From the NCBI GenBank assembly GCA_947593275.1, contig CANQDN010000013.1, forward strand, positions 1-15,630: DNA of 15,630 bases, in the 5' to 3' direction. Position 1 is the first letter of the stretch, and every line of letters begins with the position of its first letter. The notes beneath the pieces were generated by a model that was not told the DNA's origin, did no database searches, and worked only from the letters and a program-made list of their open reading frames with translations. The translations under genes were made by a program, and so were the position numbers. Below, one piece after another: positions 11,377-15,630 of this stretch. This DNA is from an uncultured Bacilli bacterium. GTDB taxonomy: Bacteria > Bacillota_I > Bacilli_A > RF39 > UBA660.

Positions 11377-11769
11377 ATGTTAAATAAAAAAGGTTGGGGA
11401 CTAATTGAAATGCTTGTCCTAATGGGTATTCTTGCTCTATTTCTCTTAATCGCCATTTATTATATCTATAATATGTATAATGATATGGGTAACAACCAAG
11501 ATTATTATCATGATTTAGAAAACAATTTAAAAACAAATGCTCAAACTTATTTAGATAATTATTACGAAGGAACATTAACCAGTGAAAATATAATTATTAC
11601 CAGTGATTTAATGAAAAACTATGGCTTAGGGGTTAGTTTAATAGACCCTGTAGGAAGAGACTGCCAAGGCTATGTAACTGTAAATAAATCTAAAGCTGTA
11701 AGAAACATTAATGCTTATATTAGTTGTCCTAGTTATACAACTCCTGGTTATGAAGAGGTGAATCAATAA
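11377..11769 (+). CDS. Type IV pilin-like (pseudopilin) protein
   Basis: 130 residues. The N-terminus has a prepilin-peptidase site: KKG then WGLIEM, with cleavage expected after G6 and Glu at mature position 5 (E11), followed by a hydrophobic helix (LVLMGILALFLLIAIYYIY). The body is short, with two Cys in DCQGYVTV and YISCPSYTT, perhaps a disulfide. The C-terminal block C-x-GYV-x-V ... AYI-x-C ... YTT-x-x-YE is repeated in the next gene's product. AGGTGG lies 5 bases before ATG 11377. No pilus ATPase or prepilin peptidase is in the window, so whether it enters a pilus, a ComG-like or a secretion structure is unknown. Confidence 0.75.
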   Translation: MLNKKGWGLIEMLVLMGILALFLLIAIYYIYNMYNDMGNNQDYYHDLENNLKTNAQTYLDNYYEGTLTSENIIITSDLMKNYGLGVSLIDPVGRDCQGYVTVNKSKAVRNINAYISCPSYTTPGYEEVNQ

Positions 11770-12125
11770 TGCCAAAAAATAATATTTTATTTATTATCTG
11801 GGGAATAATAGTATTTATAGTTATAACTCTCTTAACAATTCTCGGTTTTATGCTAAAAAATATTAATAAAAACTATAAAACTTTAGAAGATAAATTTATC
11901 ACTGAAACTGAAAAATACACATCTAATGAATCTTATTATCCAACTAATGGTAGCAATCTTAAAATTACCAAAAAAGAATTAATGGAAAAAGGTTACTTAA
12001 AAGATGATTTAAAACTTGATGGTGATACTTGTGATGGTTATGTTGTAGTTCGTCTTGATGGGGTAGTTAAATATGATGCTTACATTAAATGTAAAAAATA
12101 TACTACTAAAGACTATGAAAATTAA
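11769..12125 (+). CDS. Membrane-anchored paralogue of the pilin-like protein
   Basis: 118 residues. One N-terminal TM helix at about 6-29 (ILFIIWGIIVFIVITLLTILG) lacks the G-x4-E prepilin motif, so it should stay as a plain anchor. The C-terminal domain matches the preceding protein: LMEKGYL, then CDGYVVVRLDGV, DAYIKCKKYTTKDYE, against LMKNYGL, CQGYVTV, NAYISCPSYTTPGYE. Both Cys are kept. The ATG overlaps the upstream stop (TAATG) and GAGGTGA lies 6-8 bases ahead, so the two are translated together. A heterodimer or a shared complex is a reasonable inference. Confidence 0.75.
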   Translation: MPKNNILFIIWGIIVFIVITLLTILGFMLKNINKNYKTLEDKFITETEKYTSNESYYPTNGSNLKITKKELMEKGYLKDDLKLDGDTCDGYVVVRLDGVVKYDAYIKCKKYTTKDYEN

Positions 12126-12155
12126 AAAAATTGGTTGCTAGCCAATCTTTTTTTT
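12124..12155. terminator. Bidirectional intrinsic terminator
   Basis: ATTGGT (12130-12135) pairs with GCCAAT (12141-12146). A-run on the left and T-run on the right give a T-run after the stem in both directions. It serves the pilin-like pair and the convergent ABC gene, overlapping the ABC stop codon. Confidence 0.85.
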
Positions 12156-14712
12156 ATTCCGTTCTTAAAGCTTCTACTGGATCTTTTTTACTAGCCATTC
12201 TAGCTGGTATAAGTCCTGCGATTACTGTAAGTAATATACTAATTATAATTAAAATTACTGCTCCCCCAAATGGTAATTTAGAAATACCTGATATATCCGT
12301 TAAACCTTTAATAATCATATTAATTGGTATATTTAATACTATAGTTACTAAAATACCCAATAAACCAGCAGTCGCCCCAACAATCAAAGTCTCAGCATTA
12401 AATACTCTTGATATATCTTTTTTAGATGCTCCAATAGCTCTTAAAATACCAATTTCTTTTGTCCTTTCAAGAACAGATATATAAGTAATAATTCCAATCA
12501 TAATTGATGATACAACTAAAGAAATACTAACAAAAGCCATCAAAACATAACTTATAATATTAATAATACTTGAAGCTCCACTCATCATAACTGCAATAAA
12601 ATCTGTATAAGTAATTTGATTTTCTTCAGAATTATCTTTATTATATTGTTTAATTAAATCATTTAAAGCCTCTTTAGAATCAAAATCTTTTGCATATATA
12701 TTAATTCCACTTGGCTTATCTAACTGAACAATCCCCAATTTCTCTAAATTACTCTCATAAGTACTAGTCGCATTCTCTTGATAATTCTTAATTATTTCCG
12801 AAAGCATCTCCGGATCACTCAAAGCTAAACTTTGCAAATATTGATATTCTTCTTTACTTAAGCTATTAATATCAAACTCTTGATTCGAAAACTTATTCCC
12901 CGTAAATACATTTATATCTTGATTATTTTTCTGCTCTTTAGCAATTTCACTATCATTTATTTCATTAATTACATATTTAGTTAATTTAGATGTATAAAAA
13001 ATTCCTCCATAACTATTAGTATTAGAAAGTGTATCTTCTTTCGGTTTAATAATACCTACAACCTTTAATTCTAAAGCTTTATCAAGCTTACTTTCTAAAT
13101 AATTTTCATCTTTACTATAATCTAACCAAATCCCATTATTTTTCACATAATAATCCGTATTAAGTAAAACTTTAAACTTTAAATCTAATAACTCTTGATA
13201 AGTATAAGTTATTGGCTCCAACTCTCCAATTTCTTCACCTTTCATTAAAGCTTCATAATTCTTAATAAATTGATCACTATCTAATAATCCCAAAGAATAT
13301 AAAGTATAATCACTAATCTTATTATCTTTAGTAACTACTACAACTATTTCATTATAATCCTGTGGTAAATTACCCGCTAAAATCTCATATTGTTCTTTAA
13401 TTAAATCTTGATTATCTAACATTTCTGAAAAAGCATTATAATTACTCATTCCCCCACTAAAAATACTACTCATTTCATTCATCTTAGAAAGTCCCATTTT
13501 TTCCATTATTTGATCCGGACTTACTTGTTCATAACCATTATCTTGTTTCTTATATATATTTAAATTTAAATTATAACTATAACTAATATTATTCATATAT
13601 TTATTAAATTCATTTTTATTAGTATCAATATATTTTTTAAATTCCTCTAAATTATTAGTCCGAGATCCTTTACTCATTAAACTTAACATATCATTAGTAA
13701 TATTTAAAGAATGAATCTTCCCGTCATCTTCGCTTTCTAAATCGTAACTAGTACCTGCCGCAGCCTCCAGTAAAGCTGTAGTATCCATCGTTTGTTCCTG
13801 CAAAGTTATTGGATAACTAGAAAGTGTATCTTCTTCTACACTATCAATATATTTTTGCATTCCACTAGATAAAGATAAAATAAGAGCAATCCCAATAATT
13901 CCAATCGAACCCGCAAAAGCCGTTAAAATAGTTCTCCCTTTTTTAGTTAAAAGATTATTTAAACTAAGAGATAAAGCTGTTAAAAAAGACATATTCGTTT
14001 TTCCTGTTTTATTATCATTATTTTGCTCTATATCTTGATAAGGATTAGAATCATCAATTACATTACCATCTAGTAGTTTTATAATTCTTGTTGAATAAGC
14101 ATTTGCTAAATCCGGATTATGAGTAACCATAATAACCAATTTTTCTTTAGCAATCTCTTTTAATAAATCCATAATTTGGACACTTGTTTTAGTATCTAAC
14201 GCTCCCGTAGGCTCATCTGCCAGCAAAATATCTGGATTTCCAACTAACGCTCTTGCAATTGCAACCCTCTGCATCTGTCCACCACTCATTTGATTAGGCT
14301 TCTTATGCATCTGATCTTCTAGTCCCACATCTCTTAAAGCTTTTATCGCTCTTCGTCTTCTTTCAGCTTTATTAACACCCGCTAAGGTTAAAGCAAGTTC
14401 TACATTAGCGAGCACAGTTTGATGAGGAATTAAATTATAATTTTGAAAAACAAATCCAATACTATGATTCCTATAAGTATCCCAATCTTTATCTTTAAAA
14501 TGCTTTGTAGATTTCCCATTAATAATAAGATCTCCTGAAGTATAATTATCTAACCCACCAATAATATTTAAAAGAGTAGTTTTCCCACATCCAGAAGGCC
14601 CTAAAATACTTACAAATTCCGTTTCCCGAAATTTTAAAGATATACCCTTTAAAGCAGTAACTGTATTTACTCCACTTAAATATTTCTTAGTTATATTTTT
14701 AAGTTCTAACAT
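12154..14712 (-). CDS. MacB-type ABC exporter: fused ATPase and FtsX permease
   Basis: 852 residues. The N-terminal ABC ATPase (about 1-230) has Walker A GPSGCGKT (38-45), a Q-loop in FVFQNYNLIPH, signature MSGGQMQRVAIARAL, Walker B ILLADEPTGALD and H-loop MVTHNPD. A first TM helix at about 260-285 leads to a large extracytoplasmic domain (about 290-715). Three C-terminal TM helices follow (about 717-742, 775-800, 815-835), with the FtsX coupling motif ERTKEIGILRAIGAS between them. This is the type VII (mechanotransmission) fold, in the order ATPase-permease. MacB itself uses the same order; many Firmicutes relatives split it into two genes. Likely roles are efflux of peptides or antibiotics or cell-envelope work; substrate unknown. 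AGGAAGG precedes ATG 14712. Confidence 0.93.
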   Translation of the reverse strand: MLELKNITKKYLSGVNTVTALKGISLKFRETEFVSILGPSGCGKTTLLNIIGGLDNYTSGDLIINGKSTKHFKDKDWDTYRNHSIGFVFQNYNLIPHQTVLANVELALTLAGVNKAERRRRAIKALRDVGLEDQMHKKPNQMSGGQMQRVAIARALVGNPDILLADEPTGALDTKTSVQIMDLLKEIAKEKLVIMVTHNPDLANAYSTRIIKLLDGNVIDDSNPYQDIEQNNDNKTGKTNMSFLTALSLSLNNLLTKKGRTILTAFAGSIGIIGIALILSLSSGMQKYIDSVEEDTLSSYPITLQEQTMDTTALLEAAAGTSYDLESEDDGKIHSLNITNDMLSLMSKGSRTNNLEEFKKYIDTNKNEFNKYMNNISYSYNLNLNIYKKQDNGYEQVSPDQIMEKMGLSKMNEMSSIFSGGMSNYNAFSEMLDNQDLIKEQYEILAGNLPQDYNEIVVVVTKDNKISDYTLYSLGLLDSDQFIKNYEALMKGEEIGELEPITYTYQELLDLKFKVLLNTDYYVKNNGIWLDYSKDENYLESKLDKALELKVVGIIKPKEDTLSNTNSYGGIFYTSKLTKYVINEINDSEIAKEQKNNQDINVFTGNKFSNQEFDINSLSKEEYQYLQSLALSDPEMLSEIIKNYQENATSTYESNLEKLGIVQLDKPSGINIYAKDFDSKEALNDLIKQYNKDNSEENQITYTDFIAVMMSGASSIINIISYVLMAFVSISLVVSSIMIGIITYISVLERTKEIGILRAIGASKKDISRVFNAETLIVGATAGLLGILVTIVLNIPINMIIKGLTDISGISKLPFGGAVILIIISILLTVIAGLIPARMASKKDPVEALRTE

Positions 14713-14744
14713 ATTTATCCTTCCTTTATATATAAGCTAATAGA

Positions 14745-14773
14745 ATTATATGAAAATAATACACTTTAGTCAA
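14745..14773 (-). promoter_or_regulatory. Promoter of the ABC exporter gene
   Basis: On the minus strand: TTGACT (14773-14768), exactly 17 bases, then TATAAT (14750-14745). Start near 14738 gives a leader of about 26 nt. The regulator gene upstream in the same direction (14802-15263) has no visible terminator, so read-through is also possible. Confidence 0.8.
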
Positions 14774-14801
14774 GCAAAAAATTGTGAAGGTTTGATGAAG
14801 T

Positions 14802-15263
14802 TTATATTTCTTTATCCTCAGTTTTATTTAAAAGCCAATCAACTGAAATATTATATTTTCTAGCAATATCATAGCAAACGTGAGTACTAATTAAAGTTAA
14901 CCCTTTTTCATATTTTGTTATTAATGAATTATCTATATTTAAATTTTTAGCGAGCTCTCTTATCGTTAAATTCGCACTTTCTCTAAAATCTTTTAAACGA
15001 TTGCCTATCTTTTTCGCATCTAATTTTATCGCTTCCGTATTTTTACTTTTATTAGTTAAACCTAGAAGATAATCTGTTGATACATTATAAAAATTAGCTA
15101 ATGTATTTAAATGCTTTAAAGGAATAATTCGCCGATTAGTTTCATAAGAAACATAAGTTGATTGAGTAATATTTAAAATACTACCAATATATTTTTGTGA
15201 TAGATCATGATAGGTTCTTATTTCTTTTAAACGTTCTGTTATAGACATTACTATTTTTTCCAT
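14802..15263 (-). CDS. Tandem-HTH XRE-family regulator (copy 2)
   Basis: 153 residues, again two XRE HTH domains with a short linker and no other domain. HTH1 is at about 11-69 (RLKEIRTYHDLSQKYIGSIL ... YVSYETNRRIIP ... VSTDYLLG). HTH2 is at about 88-147 (RLKDFRESANLTIRELAKNL ... SLITKYEKG ... ISVDWLL). It is the same size and order as the protein at 2617-3075 and, like it, is divergent from a surface-protein gene. GGAG lies 10 bases upstream of ATG 15263; a second in-frame ATG at 15248 could also be the start. Control of the surface protein at 15378, and perhaps the ABC exporter downstream, is inferred from position. Confidence 0.9.
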   Translation of the reverse strand: MEKIVMSITERLKEIRTYHDLSQKYIGSILNITQSTYVSYETNRRIIPLKHLNTLANFYNVSTDYLLGLTNKSKNTEAIKLDAKKIGNRLKDFRESANLTIRELAKNLNIDNSLITKYEKGLTLISTHVCYDIARKYNISVDWLLNKTEDKEI

Positions 15264-15322
15264 ATTATATTATCTCCATTGTTAATATTTTACTCTTTAA
15301 TATATTATTTTTTGAAAAAGTA

Positions 15323-15351
15323 TGTACAATATTCAGCAAAAATGATATAAT
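15323..15351 (+). promoter_or_regulatory. Promoter of the second surface-protein gene
   Basis: TGTACA (15323-15328, 4 of 6 to consensus and itself palindromic), a 17-base spacer and TATAAT (15346-15351). Start near 15358, leader about 20 nt. The palindromic -35 could double as a regulator site. Confidence 0.6.
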
Positions 15352-15377
15352 ATTAAAAATAATAATTGAGGTGAAAT

Positions 15378-15630
15378 ATGAAAAAGAATAAAAGATTAAT
15401 GATAATAGTGGGAATGTTACTATTAGTTGGTGGAATAAGTATGGCTTATTTTGTAGGTAAAATGCTTACAAGTGGAGAAGGAGCATCAACAAGTGTAATA
15501 ACAGCGAATATCAAAAATTCAGAAGTAAAAGTAGAAGGAACATTACAGTTTCCAAACTATGAAGGAATGCTTCCCGGTCATAAAGAACCAAGTATAATAA
15601 AAGTAACAGCGATAGGAGATAATGAACTTA
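15378..15630 (+). CDS. Second surface protein, N-terminal part (cut by window end)
   Basis: 84 complete codons, open at the right edge. A basic start (MKKNKR) and a hydrophobic segment at 7-26 (LMIIVGMLLLVGGISMAYFV) resemble the signal anchor of the protein at 3341. After it come TSGEGASTSVITANIKNSEV, then a beta-rich stretch, FPNYEGMLPGHKEPSIIKVT and AIGDNEL, the style of exported TasA-like or filament proteins in gut Firmicutes. GAGGTGA lies just ahead of ATG 15378. The C-terminal domain, which would tell whether it also has a lectin-like end, is outside the window. Confidence 0.75.
   Translation, partial: MKKNKRLMIIVGMLLLVGGISMAYFVGKMLTSGEGASTSVITANIKNSEVKVEGTLQFPNYEGMLPGHKEPSIIKVTAIGDNEL

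Noticed and set aside
12131..12484. Plus-strand reading frame across the 3' end of the ABC exporter gene.
   Set aside because: It begins in the terminator and mirrors the hydrophobic FtsX helices; the minus-strand gene explains the sequence.
14713..14801. Riboswitch or attenuator between the regulator copy 2 and the ABC exporter.
   Set aside because: The predicted ABC leader is only about 26 nt, and the rest is ordinary promoter sequence.

Overview
The window looks like a chromosomal piece of a low-GC, compact bacterium of the Firmicutes/Bacilli type. An uncultured gut lineage of the RF39/Mollicutes-like kind is my best guess, from gene style rather than any marker phylogeny. Supporting signs are AT-rich codons, Gram-positive ribosome binding sites (AGGAGG, AGGTGA), TTGACA/TATAAT promoters, a Firmicutes-type L10 leader and short intergenic gaps. 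TGA is used as a normal stop (tsaB, rimI, the toxin gene) and Trp is TGG, so this is not a code-4 mycoplasma. I see no tRNA, rRNA, CRISPR array, transposase or phage integrase.

Layout. Positions 113-2620 carry a tRNA-t6A operon, tsaE-tsaB-rimI-tsaD, with overlapping or nearly touching genes. Positions 2617-5226 carry a minus-strand regulator with two tandem XRE-type HTH domains. It is divergent from a 619-residue secreted or anchored surface protein, and several dyad symmetries lie between them. The surface protein ends in a lectin-like or DUF6273-like domain whose last part has aberrant codon use, reminiscent of a diversified region. Positions 5245-6640 carry a DUF4143-type AAA ATPase followed by the 3' scrap of a second copy. 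Positions 6661-8009 carry a toxin-antitoxin pair: an MqsR-like toxin and an antitoxin joining zinc finger, HTH and Panacea/SocA domains. Positions 8024-10577 carry ribosomal genes rplK-rplA and rplJ-rplL with two RNA control elements: an L1-binding mimic of 23S rRNA before rplK and an L10 leader with attenuator before rplJ.

Positions 10583-12155 hold small genes: an unknown minus-strand gene, a one-TM protein, and a pair of related membrane-anchored proteins, one with a prepilin signal. Positions 12154-14773 carry a large fused ABC ATPase-FtsX (MacB-type) exporter on the minus strand. Positions 14802-15630 repeat the theme of 2617-5200: a second tandem-HTH regulator divergent from a second surface protein, cut by the window end.

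The housekeeping parts (t6A synthesis, ribosomal stalk proteins) are conventional. The accessory parts suggest a strategy of several surface-protein cassettes, each with its own divergent double-HTH regulator. That cassette architecture, with the possible variable region at 5033-5125, is the most interesting signal here. Many genes have a -10 box so close to the ribosome binding site that the mRNA leader can be only about 8-20 nt.
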